Below, one piece after another: positions 25,101 through 36,477 of a stretch of 64,000 nt of DNA; the first letter of the stretch is position 1; each line of letters starts with the position of its first letter. Source of the stretch: Neostapfia colusana. Lineage: Eukaryota; Streptophyta; Magnoliopsida; Poales; Poaceae. The notes beneath the pieces were generated by a model, which made no database searches, was not told where the DNA came from, and worked only from the letters and a program-made list of their open reading frames with translations. The position numbers and the translations under genes are program-made. Where the stretch lies: contig JASWHV010000017.1 of assembly GCA_030760725.1 (NCBI GenBank), positions 9,898,959-9,962,958 of the forward strand, given 5' to 3'.

Positions 25101-26790
25101 GTGCAACTTGATGGTTTCGCATGCACGGATGTCGATCTGGGTTGAAATTAGTAACGTCGGCCAAACTCACGAACTCGGGTCCCGGGTGGCCGAACGGGAC
25201 CTTGACGGAATAAACGTCCGGATGGTGTAACTTTAGTGTTTTGTATGCGCGGATGGCCATCTGGATCAAAACCGGTAAAGTTGGTATAACTCTCAAACTC
25301 GAGTCTCAGGCGGCCAGACGAGATCTTGACGAAATACACATCCGGATGGGCAACTTCATGGTTTTGCATCCGCGGATGGCCATCTAGGTCGAGATAGGAA
25401 GGCTCGGGAAAACTCGGGTCTCGGGCGGCCGGACAGGACCTAGATGGAATACACGTTCGAACAGTGCAACTTGATGGTTTTACATGCGCGGATGGCTATC
25501 TGGGTCGAAATTGGGAAAGTTGGGAAAATTAATGAACTCGGGTCCCGGGACAGCGGACTGGACCTTGACAGAATACACGTTTGGATGGTGCAACAGGATG
25601 GTTTTGAATGCACGGATGGTCATCTGGGTCAAAATCGAGAAAGTCCGTAAATTTGATAAAACTCACACACTCTGTCCCAGGAAGCCGGACGCGACCTCGA
25701 CGGAATACATGTCCGGATGGTGCAACTTAGTAGTTTGCCATGTGCAGATGGCCATCTAGGTCGTAGGCAGAAAAGTTGGGAAAACTCACAAACTGGGGTG
25801 CCGGACATCCGGACGGGACCTTTACGGAATACACCTCCGGACGGTGCAACTTGATGGTTTTGCGTGTGCGGATGGTCATCCGGGTCTAAATCGGGAAAGA
25901 GGAGGAAGTCAGTAAAACTCACGAACTCGGGTCCAGTGTGGTTGGACGGGACATTAACAAAATGCACGGCTGGACGCTGCAACTTGATTGTTTTGCATGC
26001 GCGGATGGCCATCTGGGTCAAAATCAGGAAAGTCAGTAAAACAAAATCGAGTCCCGGGAGGCCGGACTGGACCTTGATGTAAGTCACGTCCGTTCAGTGC
26101 AACTTGATTGTTTCGCATGCACAGATGGCGATATAGGTTGAAACTAGGAACGTTGTCCAAACTCACGAACTCGGGCCCCGGGTGGCCGAACGGGACCTTG
26201 ACGGAATAAACATCTGGATGGTGTAACTTGAGTGTTTTGTATGCGAGGATGGCCATCTGGATCCAAACAAGGAAAGTCGGTATAACTCTCAAACTTGGGT
26301 CTCGGGCGGCCGGACATGGCCTTGACGAAATACACATCCGGATGGTGCAACTTCATAGTTTTGCATCCGCGGATGGCCATCTTGTTCGAGGTAGGAAGGC
26401 TTGGGAAAATCACAAACTCGGGTCTCGGGCGGCCGGACAGAACCTAGATGGAATACACATTCGGATGATGCAACTTGATGGTTTTACATGCGCGGATGGC
26501 CATCTAGGTCGAAATTAAGAAAGTTGGGAAATTAATGAACTCGGGTCCCGAAAAGGCGGACTGGACCTTGACGGAATACACGTTCGGATGGTGCAACAGG
26601 ATGGTTTTGCATGCGCGGATGGCCATGTGGGTCAAAATCGAGAAAGTCGGATAAATTCGCTAAAACTCAAACTCTGTCCCGGGAAGCCGGACGCGACCTT
26701 GACAGAATACATGTCCGGAAGGTGCAACTTGATGGTTTTGCATGTGCGGATGGCCATCTAGGTCGTAGGCAGAAAAGTTGGGAAAACTCA
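22146..26790. repeat. Satellite array S3: same HOR family
   Basis: Starts about 9 bp into an m7 monomer at the broken end of L2 and ends about 20 bp into an m4 monomer at the G/B LTR. The m1 landmark occurs at 22386, 23392, 24396, 25398 and 26395, giving HOR periods of 1006, 1004, 1002 and 997 bp. This is the most regular part of the array in the window. Confidence 0.95.
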
Positions 26791-27765
26791 TGTCGAAGTG
26801 TGTAGCCGACACTTCCCCCGGGCCTGCTCTGGGCAGCCCGCGGAGGTTCTTTTTCGGAGGGGCTAGTCACTCGCGGAGAGCTTCAGCGTTAGGGACGATT
26901 GAGGGAGAAGCTTGACACGGGGAGTTTTATGTGGTTCAGACCACCGGAGCGTAAAACCCTACGTTCTGCCGCGTACCTGAGCCTTTTATAGTCCAAGGCT
27001 CCTGCGGCTTAGAAGGTGGGCCCGGGACCCAACAGGTTGTCCCGGGGAGATTGCCTGCCATCTACCGTATCTGCAGTTATGCCGGTAGTTGTCACTGGTG
27101 AAGGCTTTCGAGTCTTCGTTCTGCCGCTCTGCCCATGCCGCAAGCTAGTCGTAGTGGTTGATGATGGCAGAGGCGGCAGGGGATGTCTTGTCACTGTGTT
27201 TATTGGCGGGCAGGCTCTGACACGGCGAGGCAGTCTGCGATGTGAATGGGTGCAACGGCACCTGACAGAGGCGTGCTCCGCGTCTCCATGCCTTGGGATG
27301 GCGCGGGCCTTGAATACCTTGTACGGGCAAGGTATGACGCGTCTTTACTCCTGCTTCCTACCGCGTGGGGGCAGGCAGCGTTGCTCTGCTGGCCACGTTG
27401 CGGGCCCGGAGCTCTCCTCTGAGGAGAGGGAGGTCCGGCCCCGCGGAACACGTGGAGCCTTCGGAGCTCTCCCCCCGGAGAGGGGAGGTCCGGCTTCTGC
27501 TGGCCACGTGGCGGGCCCGGAGCTCTCCTCTGAGGAGAGGGAGGTCCGGCCCTGCAGGACACGCGGAGCCTCCGGAGCTCTCCGCACGGAGGGGGGAGGT
27601 CCGGCCCTGTAGGACACGCGGAGCCTCCGGAGCTCTCCGCACGGAGGGGGGAGGTCCGGCCCTGCAGGACACGCGGAGCCTCCGGAGCTCTCCGCACGGA
27701 GGGGGGAGGTCCGGCTTAGTTTGCCACGTGGCTGGTCCGGAGCTCTCCTGTGAGGAGAGGGAGGC
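26791..27765 (-). mobile_element. G 3' LTR, left part (LTR B)
   Basis: Plus-strand start TGTCGAAGTG directly against satellite. The minus-strand TATA box reads as TTTTATA at 26984-26990 on the plus strand. With 33874-33987 it makes a 1089 bp LTR, split by element A at target GAGGC. The U3 part (about 27390-27765) is a string of palindromic blocks: CCTCTCCTCAGAGGAGAG-type hairpins alternating with CCACGTGG G-box-like palindromes. Confidence 0.88.
27543..27707. repeat. Three perfect-phase 55 bp repeats in the G LTR U3
   Basis: Three consecutive 55 bp units starting GGTCCGGCCCTG at 27543, 27598 and 27653. They are almost identical, with one visible C/T difference in the second. Each has a CACGCGG variant of the G-box and a CTCCGGAGCTCTCC palindromic core. 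Sister LTRs in A, C, D and E carry fewer, more diverged blocks in this place, so this is a local expansion. Confidence 0.9.
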
Positions 27766-28848
27766 TGTCGAAGTGTTCGGTCGACACTTCCCCCGGGCCT
27801 GCACTGGGAACCCGCGGAGGTTCTTTTTTCGGTGGGGCTAGTCACTTGCGGAGAGCTTGAGCGTATGGACGAGTTAGTAAGAGCTTGATACGGCGAGTTT
27901 TACGTGGTTCAGGCCGCCGGAGCGTAAAACCCTACGTCCACGGCGAGCTATGGAGCTCGCTGTATTGCTTGTTGCTCAGAACCGGAGTCCTGAGCTTGGG
28001 GATGACTGAAGTCTAGCGTATGAGTTGCGGGAGTGTGAACCCCTGCTAACGTCGCCTACCCGAGCCTTTTATAGTCTAAGACTCGGGTGGCTTACAAGGG
28101 GGGCCCAGGACCCGACAGGTGGTCCCGGGGAGATTGACTGTCATCTACCGTATCCGCAGTTATGCTGGTAGTTGTCTCTGGCGAAGGCTTCTGAATCTTC
28201 GTCTTGCCGCCCTGCCCATGCCGCATGCTGGTCGTAGTGGTTGATGACGGCGGAGGCGGCATGGGATGTCTTGTCGCTGCGTTTATTGGCTGGCAGGCTC
28301 TGACACCGCGCGCCCGTCTGTGATGCGACTGGGCGCAACGGCACCTGACAGAGGCGTGTTCCGCGTCTCCACGTCTTGGGAAGATGCGGGCCTTGAATAC
28401 CTTGTACGGGCAAGGTATGGAGCGTCTTTACGCCCGCCGCCTACCGCTCGGGGGCAGGCAGCGCTCTTCGGCTGGACACGTGGCGGGCCCGGAGCCCTCC
28501 TCAGAGAAGAGGGAGGTCCGGCCCTGCAGGACACGTGGAGCCTTCGGACCTCTCCCCGCGGAGGGGGAGGTCCGGCTTCTGTTGGCCACGTGGCGGACCC
28601 GGAGCTCTCCTCTGAGGAGAGGGAGGCCCGGCCCCCTGGACACGTGGCGCCTTCGGACCTCTCCCCCACGGAGGTGGGAGGTCCGGCTTCTGCAGGCCAC
28701 GTGGCGAGCCCGGAGCTCTCCTCTGAGGAGAGGGAGGTCCGGCCCCGCTGGACGCATGGCGCCTTCGGAGCTCTCCCTGCGGAGAAGGGCGAGTTCCTTA
28801 GGCATTTTCCCCTGTGCGCTGGGGTACCACATATCACGGGTACCGACA
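27766..28848 (-). mobile_element. A 3' LTR
   Basis: Plus strand TGTCGAAGTGTTCGG to GGGTACCGACA, 1083 bp. The minus-strand TATA box appears as TTTTATA at 28067-28073. U3 (about 28460-28830) has alternating hairpin and CCACGTGG blocks. Confidence 0.9.
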
Positions 28849-29029
28849 GTGGCCCCCGGGCCCATCTCGGGGGAGATAGCGAGCCCGAGGTGGGACCTCC
28901 GTCTCTTCTGTTCCGCGCACTTTCTCGTCTTGAGTACTCCTTGTGCTGGCAGGGTCTTGACGGCTTCGGAGTTCAGCCTCTTAGGAGAGGGTGAAGCCTG
29001 GCATCGGAGCTCGGCCCGGCTGTTGGGGC

Positions 29030-29700
29030 GGAGGTCCGGGAGTCATCGGAGCTCAGGTCCACGAAGGGCGTGAGGTCCGGCATCAGGACTCGCCTCTGAA
29101 AGGAGGGCAAGGGCTGGCATCAGAGCTCGGCCCAGCTGTGGGGGCGGAGGTCCGGAAGTCATCGGAATTCAGGCCAGCGAAGGGCGTGAGGTCCAGCATC
29201 AGCGCTCGCCTCTGAAAGGAGGGCGAGGGCTGGCCTCGGAGCTCGGCCTGGCTGTGGAGGCGGAGTCCGGAAGTCATCGGAGCTCAGGCCAGCGAAGGGC
29301 ATGAGGTCCGGCGTCAGCGCTCGCCTCTGAAAGGAGGGCGAGGGCTGGCCTCGGAGCTCGGCCCAGCTATGGGCGCGGAGTCCGGAAGTCATCGGAGCTC
29401 AGGCCAACGAAGGGCGTGAGGTCCGGTATCAGCGCTCGCCTCTGAAAGGAGGGCGAGGGCTGGCATCGGAGCTCAGCCCAGCTGTGGGGGCGGAGTCCGG
29501 AAGTCATCGGAGCTCAGGCCAGCGAAGGGCGTGAGGTCCGGAGGTCATCGGAGCTCAGGCCAGCGAAGGGCGTGAGGTCCGGAGGTCATCGGAGCTCAGG
29601 CCAGCGAAGGGCGTGAGGTCCGGCATAAGGGCTCGCCTCTGCAAGGAGGGTGAGGGCTGGCCTCGGAGCTCGGCCCAGCTGTGGGGGCGGAGGTCCGGAA
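29030..29700. repeat. Minisatellite in the A 3' untranslated region
   Basis: Units of about 115 bp marked by GTCATCGGA(G/A)(C/T)TCAG, at about 29043, 29158, 29274, 29389 and 29502, then two shortened ~40-45 bp units near 29547 and 29587. It lies between the pol remnant and the 3' LTR, where Tat-lineage elements are known to carry hypervariable tandem repeats. The antisense ORF found there in D is missing in A. Confidence 0.85.
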
Positions 29701-30239
29701 CTGCTCAGTGGTCCCCCCTTTCCTGTCCCTTAGTCTCATTTGGCTTACTGTCCCAGGCCGGAATACGGGGCTTTGGTAATCCAGTGCACTTGGTCCCGGA
29801 GGTCTGGCCCCAGCCCCAGTCAGGGTGTAACCGTCTGGCCCCCTGGTACTCAGACCGTAGCGCCGGGGGGCAGAGTGCGCATGCTTTGGGTGCAAGACCG
29901 GGCAAAGCAAGGCTCCTGACCCCTCGGTCTAGCGTAGGTCTTTTCTCGGAGGAGACCAACTGGCGGTACAGTACCCTTATAGGGGGAGATCCAAAAGGCC
30001 ACCGGGCCTCTGGCAGGTACCCCAAGCACTACCGCCTTCAGCAGGACGGCAAATATCGACTATGCATGAGAGCAGGAAAGAGGAACTGAGTGTATAATGG
30101 ACGCACACTGTCTAGAGCGTGGGGAGGTGTTCATATAAATTAATGCGTAATTTAAATAAACACCTAAGTAAGCATGGTGAACTTACTGGGGTGGCGTCGG
30201 AGCGCCTGTCTTCATGCAGAGCGGGTCATGCGTGGCTTC

Positions 30240-31494
30240 GTCATACGCCGGACACGGGGGGACCCCCATGGCGATCTCAGGGGGAAGCACGGCTTCGGCC
30301 CCGCATACCATGTGGAAGGGTAGTTCCCGTGACCCGGCCCTGGGAAGTCCGGCTGGCCCTCAACATGGAGGAGCCGGTATCCCCCGACGGCTTTGGGTGT
30401 GCATCTGCACCGGTTGTGTGGGTCTGCTTGGCGTGGACCTGACACGCATTGCATCCCTAACCGGTTTGACGGCGTCCAGGTGGCTCTCGGTCAGTAGGAG
30501 CCATGCCGGGTGGCTTAACCGACCAGCGTGCGGGACGATGAGCGTTCCCAGCACTCGCCTCCTTGGACTACTGCGAGCTATTCGCAGCCTTCCTCCTGGG
30601 TTATGCACCGCAATAGGATGTCGTGGCGCCATGCCAGTAAAGATACCAGCGCGTAGCACTTAGCCATCCGCACCACCCGTTCAGCGAATGCACGTTCATC
30701 AGGAAGGATGTCCTTCAAGGAGTCCCGGACCTCCATGGTCCTTGCATCGGGACTACTTGAGCTTCTGGATCTTGAGCCCTGGGTTGCACGGAGTCCCCAG
30801 TGACGCTTACGATCCTTTGGCGGCATCCATGGCTGCAGGGCCGCCGGGACTGCCTAGCTTCGAGGCACTGGTTCAGCCCCCTTCGCCCGGCTCGGCGGGC
30901 CGGGCTGTGGACCGCAGCAATGTCCTCTCGAAGACTCCTTTGGGCGCAGGGGCTCCGATGGAGGCCTTCGTTGAGAGGTCGTCAGCTGCGGCCTTGCCAG
31001 CGCGCGGTACATGCCGCAGGTCCAAGGCGAGGAAGTCTTTCTCCAACATCCGCACGTGGAGCAGATAAGTAGCTAGCTGTGGGTCATTGCAGGGGCATTC
31101 ACCCTTAACTTGCTTGATAACTAGCTGGGAGTCGCCCTGCGCCAACAACTGGCGAGCGCCCAGAGACAGGACTGTCTTTTAGGCCAAAGATGAGTGCTTC
31201 ATACTCTGCCAAGTTGTTGGTTGCTTTGGAATTGAGACGCACCATGTACCCAGACTGCTCCCCCGATGGCATGAGAAGCAGTACGCCGGCACTGGCCCCC
31301 TGCTTTCGCGAGGAGCCGTCGAAGAAGAGAGTCCAGTGAGGCCTGGTGAAGACCGGAGCTCGGTACATTGGTTCACCGTCTTCGCGGCCCCCTGGGTCAG
31401 CCTTCGTTGGCGTCCACTCAGCCACAAAGTCAGCCAGTGCTTGGCTCTTGGCTGTCTGACGTGGTCTGGAGCTCAGCTTGAACTCCGCCGTCTT
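30240..31494 (-). pseudogene. pol: A RNase H and integrase remnants
   Basis: Minus-strand frames 31105-31644, 30873-31148, 30578-30826 and 30360-30659, plus about 30240-30350. Visible pieces are the RNase H start HWTLFFDGSSRKQG, the AEYEALIFGL motif, AQGDSQLVIKQVKGE, the HVPRAGKAAADDLSTKA end and an integrase N-terminal part with LPDERAFAERVVRMA. The final piece resembles VCGAEAVLPPEIAM from the integrase C-terminus. Compared with G, the integrase catalytic core is deleted and several frameshifts intervene. No functional product is expected. Confidence 0.8.
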
Positions 31495-32740
31495 CGGGCT
31501 GTCTTCCGGCTTCAGAAGCTGGCAGTGAGTGCCAATTCCGCCCTTCGGCTGCTCTGGCGCACTTGTCCGCCAGGCTGAAGAGCTCAAAGATATCGCAGAC
31601 CTCTCTGGTCGCAAGCTTCTCAAGCATCTTCTCGTCCCGGACACCCTGCCGGAACGCTACCACCACAGAAGCACTTCGAATGTGCGGGATGGTGTTGCGT
31701 ACCTGGGAGAACCGCTGGATGAAGGAGTGCAGTGACTCCCCAGGTTGTTGCTTGATGGCGTGGAGGTCAAGCTCCGTGCCGGGACGGGTGTAGGAGCTGC
31801 CGAAGTTGGCGATGAACTGCCGGCAGAGCTCTCCCCAGGAAGTTATGGAACCCTGAGGGAGGTTCATTAGCTAAGATCGGGCTGGGCCGGTCAAGGCGAC
31901 GGGGAAGTAGTTGGCCATGACAGCCTCATCCCCTCCTGCGGCAGGTACGGCGGTGGAGTAGATCTGGAGGAACTCCGCCGGGTTGACGCTGCCGTCGTAC
32001 TTCTCGGGCAGGTGCGGCCGAAACTTGCGCGGCCACCTCGCGAAGCGAAGGTGGGGTGCAAGGGCCGCACATCCTGCTCCTGTTGCCGCAGGTATTGGTG
32101 CCGCGAACGCTTGGTTCGCACCTGGCACAGTGTACCCCAGTATGGGCAAGGCTGCGCCTAAGACCGGGGATGCCGTTTGCAAAGCATATGGCTGTGGCAT
32201 ATGCTGCGCGGCATATGCCTGGGGCAGAGTCCGCGTGGCGAAGATCTGCTCGAGGAACACTCGGGCATCTTGGCCCAAGTGGCATCGCTCCAGCTCTGCC
32301 CTCAGGTTCGTTGACGGAAGCCTGGTGGAGCTGGAGTCCGCCGTCTGCCCGTCAACCGTTGGCGTGCGCATCAGCGACACAGCCGGTTGGTCGGAGCATC
32401 GTCCCCGCCGAAGTCGAGGGTTTGCGGCGGCGACGATGAGACGGTCTACCTCGCGAATCCACTGCTGGGTCGCTGCCTGAGGCACGTCCCCAGCAGGCGG
32501 ATTGTGCAGTAGCGCTCTTGCTGCAGCTAGAGCACCCCCGCCGGGTACGCCCAGCGCTACTGAAGACCTGACGCTGGTTGGAGCCTGCATTGCCGGGGTC
32601 GGCGCTGCCAGAGCCGGATGCTGGCTCCCAGCTTGCGCCGACACACTCCGTCCTGAGTGTGTCGACATGTACTCCCCCCTGGTCACGGTTCGCCGCGAAC
32701 GCGGGGGAGGAGAGTTTGCCGCTGAAGGAAGCTTGGTTAT
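31495..32740 (-). pseudogene. gag: A gag, start codon lost and fused to RNase H by deletion
   Basis: Minus-strand frame homologous to the gag of D, E and G (TKLPSAANSPPPRSRRTV; LPEKYDGSVNPAEFLQIYS). The ATG used by D, E and G is ATA here (codon at 32740-32738), an internal stretch of about 24 codons is deleted after DARVFLE, and TGG is TAG in PARS*LMNL near 31871. Downstream, at about 31495, gag sequence (GGACAGCCCG) joins RNase H sequence (GGCGGAGTTC), which removes the zinc knuckle, protease and RT. The longest frame is opened only by non-ATG codons. It is a dead copy of capsid-coding sequence. Confidence 0.85.
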
Positions 32741-32778
32741 CTTCGTTGGCGGAAACTCGTCGCGCAAGGGAAAGCCCC

Positions 32779-32795
32779 CTACCTGGCGCGCCAAA
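32779..32795 (-). other. A primer-binding-site region
   Basis: Read on the minus strand, the sequence after the LTR end ACTTCGACA is TTTGGCGCGCCAGGTAG. The same sequence follows the 5' LTRs of D (41791) and E (54577), and a variant follows G's. Its position and conservation mark it as the PBS region. The priming tRNA was not identified with confidence. Confidence 0.75.
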
Positions 32796-33873
32796 TGTCG
32801 AAGTGTTCGGTCGACACTTCCCCCAGGCCTGCACTGGGCAGCCCGCGGAGGTTCTTTTTTCGGTGGGGCTAGTCACTTGCAGAGAGCTTGAGCGTATGGA
32901 CGAGTTAGTAAGAGCTTGACACAGCGAGTTTTATGTGGTTCAGGCCGCCGGATCGTAAAACCCTACGTCCACGGCGAGCTATGGAGCTCGCTGTATTGCT
33001 TGTTGCTCAGAACCGGAGACCTGAGCTTGGGGATGACTGAAGTCTAGCATATGAGTTGCAAGAGTGCGAACCCCTGCTAACGTCGCCTACCCGAGCCTTT
33101 TATAATCTAAGACTCGGGTGGCTTACAAGGGGGGCCCAGGACCCGACAGGTGGTCCCGGGGAGATTGACTGTTATCTACCGTATCCGCAGTTATGCCGGT
33201 AGTTGTCTCTGGCGAAGGCTTCTGAGTCTTCGTCTTGCCGCCCTGCCCATGCCGCATGCTGGTCGTAGTGGTTGATGACGGTGGAGGCGGCATGGGATGT
33301 CTTGTCGCTGCGTTTATTGGCTGGCAGGCTCTGACACCGCGCGCCCGTCTGTGATGCGACTGGGCGCAACGGCACCTGACAGATGCGTGTTCCGCGTCTT
33401 GGGAAGACGCAGGCCTTGAATACCTTGTACGGGCAAGGTATGGAGCGTCTTTACACCCGCCGCCTACCGCTCGGGGGCAGGCAGCGCTCTTCGGCTGGAC
33501 ACGTGGCGGGCCCAGAGCCCTCCTCAGAGAAGAGGGAGGTCCGGCCCTGCAGGACACACGTGGAGCGTTTGGACCTCTCCCCGCGGAGGGGGAGGTCCGG
33601 CTTCTGTCGGCCACATGGCGGGCCCGGAGCTCTCCTCTGAGGAGAGGGAGGCCCGGCCCCCTGGACACGTGGCGCCTTCGGACTTCTCCCCCACGGAGGT
33701 GGGAGGTCCGTGTTCTGCAGGCCACGTGGCGAGCCCGGAGCTCTCCTCTGAGGAGAGGGAGGTCCGGCCCCGCTGGACGCGTGGCGCCTTCGGAGCTCTC
33801 CCTGCGGAGAAGGGCGAGTTCCTTAGGCATTTTCCCCTGTGCGTTGGGGTACCCCATATTGCGGGTACCGACA
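32796..33873 (-). mobile_element. A 5' LTR
   Basis: 1078 bp, plus strand TGTCGAAGTGTTCGG to GGGTACCGACA, with a TATA box (TTTTATA on the plus strand at 33098-33104). It pairs with 27766-28848. Differences include a ~10 bp indel near 33398 and many transitions. Confidence 0.9.
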
Positions 33874-33987
33874 GAGGCCCGGCCTCGCTGGACACGTGGC
33901 GCCTTCGGAGCTCTCCCTGCGGAGAAGGGCGAGGTCCTTAGGCATTCCCCCTGTGCGTGGGGGTACCCCGTATCGAGGGTACCGACA
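33874..33987 (-). mobile_element. G 3' LTR, right part (U3 start)
   Basis: 114 bp beginning with the second GAGGC target duplication of A and ending GGGTACCGACA, followed by the internal boundary GTGGCCCCCGGGCCC. It joins in sequence to 27765 when A is removed. Confidence 0.88.
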
Positions 33988-34461
33988 GTGGCCCCCGGGC
34001 CCATCTCGGAGGAGATAGCGAGCCCGAGGTGGGGCCTCCGTCTCTTCCATTCCGCGCACTTTCTCTAAGTCCCGCATTGACCGTTGCCGGAGCACGAACA
34101 GTCGCGGGATCGTGGGAGCGTGTGCCCACTTGATGGTTGCTTTTACTGCAGCGGTTCCAAGGCTGCCACTTCTGCATGTTGCGGCGCTTTCTTCGGGAAC
34201 CGCCGGAGTGCCTTGCTGGCTCGTCTTCTTGGGAGACTGACTCCTTGACCCACCGCTTCAGCTGGGCGGCTTGGGTCCACCTGTTATCGGCGCTCGGTCT
34301 TGGAGCCGAAGCAGTTGCCGATGCGGCGTATTCGAAGAGTTTTGAATCGCTTTGAATTGTACCTGGAAGATGTGAAAGGAAGCCGCAACGTGGGTAGACT
34401 CCCCTTATAAGGCTTCCAACACTTGCACTTTTCTTGAGTCTCTGCGGCCTTGTCTTCTCCC

Positions 34462-34812
34462 ATGGCTTCTAACCCGCCTTCAGAGGGGGATCACGCTCGA
34501 TTTCCTCCGGCGGCGGCGTCTGCACCAAGTCAGGGATCCAGGGGGCCTGCATGCCTTGCCTCTAGAAGTGGTGCCTCCAAGAGGCCTCGGGTTCATCATC
34601 CCGACGGAACTCTTCTTGAGCGACGACAGGCTAAACGTTCCTTGGCATTGCGTCCTTTCTCCTCAGGTGGTGGAGTCTCCAAGGAAACCTCTGAAGCAGC
34701 GGAGGGGGCTTCAGAAGCGCCCTTGATAACAGCGGCCCTTGCGCTGGTGGTGGCCGGGGCTTCAGAAGTATCCTTGATGACACCGGCCCTTGCGCTGGTG
34801 ATGGCCGGGTGA
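34462..34812 (+). pseudogene. Truncated antisense ORF of G (116 codons)
   Basis: Plus-strand frame starting MASNPPSEGDHARFPP, with a basic KRPRVHHPDG patch. It is antisense to G and is the counterpart of the long antisense ORF of D (MASNPLPEKKRARSP.., KRPRADV), in the same relative place between the end of pol and the 3' LTR. It ends after 116 codons against 575 in D; the coiled-coil body is missing. A TATA-like CCTTATAAGG lies about 55 bp upstream of the ATG. The Ala/Ser/Pro-rich C-terminal part contains a short internal duplication (ALALV.AGASEV). Function is unknown. Confidence 0.65.
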
Positions 34813-35139
34813 TTCCTGCGCTCGGGTCACGGAGTAGGAGAATACCGTCAGGGCTGAAGTTGGGGACATGGCCGTTCTCGTAGCCTCTAGGTTCCGGCGT
34901 GAACCGGGAGGACCTTAAGACTTGTCTCTTCCTTTTATCGAGTCTATAGTCCAGCTCATGGAGCCATGAATAAATAGACTCTCTTGAATGTTTGTGCCTG
35001 TGATGCCTTTTATCTCCTTCTTGGTTTTGCTTGACCGAGTCCTTAGCTCCGCAAGGTACTCAGAGGCCTTCACCAATCTCGAAGCTCTACACAGACACCT
35101 TCCCCGGGTCCTAACTGTATTAAGGGCCCCCGGGGGTTT

Positions 35140-35430
35140 CCGGAGCTCGCACCATGAGGATGGGGAGGTCCGGATCTGCCGGCCACGTGGCGGGCCCGGA
35201 GCTCCCTTCTAAGGAGAAGGAGGTCCGGCCCCGCGGGACACGTGGAGCCTTCTGAGCTCCTCCCCCGGAGAGGGGGGTCCGGCTTCTGCCGGCCACGCGG
35301 CGGATCCGGAGCCCCTCCTGAGGAGGCGGGAGCTCCGGCCCCGCTGGACACGTGGGGCCTTTGGAGCCCCCCCCCCAGAGGGGGAGGTCCAGCTTCTGCC
35401 AGCCACGTGGGACCTTCGGTCTTACCTTGG
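35140..35430. repeat. U3-like hairpin/G-box cassette inside G
   Basis: Repeated blocks such as GGCCACGTGGCGGGCC, GGACACGTGGAGCC and CCTTCTAAGGAGAAGG resemble those in the LTR U3 but lie internally, between the antisense ORF and the end of pol. D has an equivalent cassette at about 44990-45215. The remaining non-coding parts of G (33988-34461, 34813-35139, 35431-36066) contain no recognisable gene. Confidence 0.7.
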
Positions 35431-36066
35431 AGTTCCAGTCTTGCGCTATCCCGTAGCGGCCCCCAGGTAGGTGTGTCCCATTGGTTGTATGCACCTACCA
35501 TACTCCTGCGGGGAGCTGAGGCCGAGAGGTCCTGTACACAAGTAAGGGAAACGTAATTCACCTTGGAGGCTCCCCCTTCTTTATCTCATAGTCTTATTTG
35601 GCTTACGGTCCCTAATCACATGCACGGTGCTTGGGGACTATAGTGCGCGAAGTGCCGGGGGCTCGGGGCCCCCTTGGCCATCGGCATGCACCTCCAACAC
35701 AACCGCCTCTGGTAGGGCAGCAAATGCCGACTAGGGGTGAGAATGAGAAGAGAGAGCTGAGAGCATGGCTGGCATACGCCGGAAGTGTATTCATAAAAAT
35801 TTAATACATAATTTAAATGAGCACAAGGGAAGAGCAAAGTAGGACAGATTTCTTTTCATATAATTTTCCACAGGAGGATGGCAGGCTAAACATGGAGGCT
35901 ACGACCCGCCCCATTAAGAAGGAAGCAAGACTCTACGCGCTTGGAGTCGGAACCAGGCAAAGCTGAACGTAGTCCTGTACCGTCCCCTGGGGCTTAGCTG
36001 CTCCGAGCTCTGTTCCTGGACTCTATGGAATTTATTATGAAAAGAAGAGACTGTCCTATCATTGCT

Positions 36067-36477
36067 CTAGGGGTAGAACTTACGGAGGTGTTCTATGTTC
36101 CAAGGATTCGGGAGCGGGTCCCCATCCTCGGTGGAAAGGCGTACGCACCCGGGGCGGCACACTTTTGTGACTCGGAAGGGACCTTCCCAACTAGGGGAGA
36201 GTTTGTGGGTCCCTTCGCGAGAAAGTATGCGCCGCAGCACCAGGTCACCTTCCTGCAGCTCCCGGGCACGCACAGACCTCTGGTGGTAGCGACGGAGCGC
36301 TTGTCTGTACCGTGCATTACGGAGTGCTGCATGCAATCGGACCTCGTCGACGAGGTCGATTTCTCCACGCCGGAGGATGTCCTGCGCGGCTTCGTCGTAA
36401 GCTCGGACACGGTGAGACTTCATGGTGATCTCTGGGGGAAGCACAGCTTCGGCCCCATACACCATAAAGAAGGGTGC
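36067..36477 (-). pseudogene. pol: G integrase C-terminus, cut by solo LTR C
   Basis: Minus-strand frame with MVYGAEAVLPPEITMKSHRV, ARELQEGDLVLRRIL, LSPSWEGPFRVTKV and NIEHLRKFYP: the GPF/Y-type C-terminal domain that ends Tat-lineage integrases. No chromodomain follows, which separates this lineage from the chromoviruses L2 and F2. It is continuous with 37533 onward once C is removed (..ATGETP then FFMVYGAEAV). Confidence 0.88.

Larger units (their letters stand above)
27766..33873 (-). mobile_element. A: internally deleted Tat-lineage element nested in G's LTR
   Basis: Complete insertion bounded by two LTRs (27766-28848 and 32796-33873) and a perfect 5 bp target duplication GAGGC (27761-27765 and 33874-33878). 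The internal region reads, on the minus strand: PBS at 32779-32795, gag with a damaged start, a direct deletion join from gag to RNase H, integrase fragments without the catalytic core, and a 3' region dominated by a minisatellite. Protease and RT are absent, so A could only have moved in trans. LTRs differ at roughly 3% of positions by eye count. Confidence 0.92.

Noticed and set aside
12184..26790. The array as a possible CRISPR locus or a repeat-protein gene
   Set aside because: There are no short direct repeats with unique spacers, the host is a plant, and monomer lengths of 120-134 bp do not keep a reading frame.
1..26790. A CENP-B-box-like motif in the satellite monomer
   Set aside because: TTCGGA-containing stretches occur, but the spaced core of the box was not found in either strand of the consensus monomers.
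27016..28994. Long overlapping ORFs on both strands (for example 27016-27612, 28266-28994) with repeated GPELSSEEREVRP-like peptides
   Set aside because: They are translations of hairpin/G-box blocks in LTR U3. Mirrored frames on the opposite strand show they are compositional.
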